From NCBI GenBank assembly GCA_013349595.1, contig DUZI01000293.1:1-6389 (forward strand): a stretch of DNA of 6,389 bases. Reading direction: 5' to 3'. The DNA comes from Nitrospirota bacterium (GTDB lineage Bacteria; Nitrospirota; Thermodesulfovibrionia; Thermodesulfovibrionales; Dissulfurispiraceae). Position numbers and translations under genes: made by a program. Positions 6,218-6,389 of the stretch are shown piece by piece (within the stretch, counting starts at the first letter, position 1; the number at the start of each line of letters is the position of its first letter). Under the pieces are notes generated by a model. The model was given only the letters and a program-made list of their open reading frames with translations, did not search any database and was not told the DNA's origin.

Positions 6218-6340
6218 AAAATCGGCGATAGAACTAAAAAGCTTAATAAAATTAGCAAGTAAGATAGGAAGGGCTGGTGAAGGATTTTTATACGACACCT
6301 TATAAAAAAAAGTTCCTAGGGCTTTGTCATAAGGCATTGT

Positions 6341-6346
6341 ATTATA
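6341..6346 (-). promoter_or_regulatory. Candidate -10 element for the obg leader transcript
   Basis: A perfect TATAAT on the minus strand (plus-strand attata) would start transcription at about 6334 and give a leader of roughly 160 nt before the obg ATG. The 17-bp upstream position holds only TTATTT, a poor -35, so the call rests on the -10 alone in AT-rich DNA. Confidence 0.3.
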
Positions 6347-6389
6347 ATGAATAAAACAAAATTAAATAAAATCTGTCGATTATAAAAGG

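Larger units (their letters stand above)
6175..6389 (-). other. Non-coding leader/intergenic region upstream of obg
   Basis: No recognised gene occupies these 215 bases. On the minus strand they contain, in order, a TATAAT box (plus-strand 6341-6346) without a convincing -35, and a 46-codon open frame starting at the ATG at 6337 and ending at the TGA at 6199-6197. A 6-bp inverted repeat, CCTTAT/ATAAGG (6298-6303 with 6329-6334), and the terminator at 6181-6217 follow. The motif ATTATAAT at 6341-6348 reads TATAAT on both strands, so a divergent start toward the right edge is possible. The 46-residue frame resembles no protein I know and avoids the ATA, AGA and AGG codons common in the neighbours, so I do not call it a gene. 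It could be a leader peptide or chance. Confidence 0.5.

Noticed and set aside
6175..6258. N-terminal extension of Obg by 28 residues from a TTG at 6258
   Set aside because: The extra residues are a read-through of the terminator leader, and all Obg proteins begin at the MKFxDxAxI segment, which here has its own ATG at 6174.
6278..6355. 25-codon plus-strand frame from GTG with AGGAAGG upstream
   Set aside because: It has a good ribosome-site look, but it is very short, matches no protein I know, and lies over the opposite-strand leader; there is not enough to call it a gene.
1..6389. CRISPR arrays, transposons, integrases, tRNA or rRNA genes, toxin-antitoxin or defence genes
   Set aside because: No periodic repeats, transposase or integrase motifs, or RNA-gene signatures were seen on either strand.

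Overview
This is an AT-rich bacterial chromosomal segment of core housekeeping genes. It holds five complete, intact genes and one gene cut by the left edge. Frequent Ile ATA and Arg AGA/AGG codons, the style of the UvrB, MoaA and Obg proteins, and the short Obg without a C-terminal extension suggest a Nitrospirota-like (Thermodesulfovibrio-like) or related deep-branching Gram-negative organism. That assignment is inference; no 16S rRNA or other decisive marker is present.

Layout from left to right. Bases 1-498 (minus) encode the N-terminus of a membrane-anchored sensor protein that runs off the left edge. After 73 bp comes uvrB (572-2575, minus). A 44-bp intergenic region separates uvrB from a divergent O6-alkylguanine-DNA alkyltransferase gene (ogt, from about 2641 to 3120, plus), so two DNA-repair genes share one very short promoter region. 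ogt then runs tail-to-tail into moaA (3088-4068, minus) with a 33-nt overlap of the coding ends. moaA is the last gene of a tight minus-strand cluster, obg-proB-moaA: obg and proB are separated by 1 nt, and proB and moaA share one base (TAATG). The cluster probably forms one transcript combining ribosome assembly (Obg), the first step of proline synthesis (ProB) and the first step of molybdenum cofactor synthesis (MoaA). No proA or other moa gene lies in the window.

The right 215 bases (6175-6389) contain no recognised gene. They hold a strong minus-strand intrinsic terminator (stem 6191-6217, T-rich tract 6181-6190) that abuts the obg start codon. Upstream of it are a TATAAT box and a 46-codon open frame ending inside the terminator stem. 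This could be an attenuation leader controlling obg-proB-moaA, and it is the most interesting non-coding structure here.

I see no CRISPR array, transposase, integrase, tRNA, rRNA or defence system. The genes are ordinary core functions. The second-look items are regulatory architecture (obg leader terminator, shared uvrB/ogt palindrome, moaA/ogt overlap with an embedded inverted repeat, near-absence of Shine-Dalgarno sequences) and two substitutions at functional positions (Obg G4 motif TKYD, Ogt Gln at the usual Arg finger).
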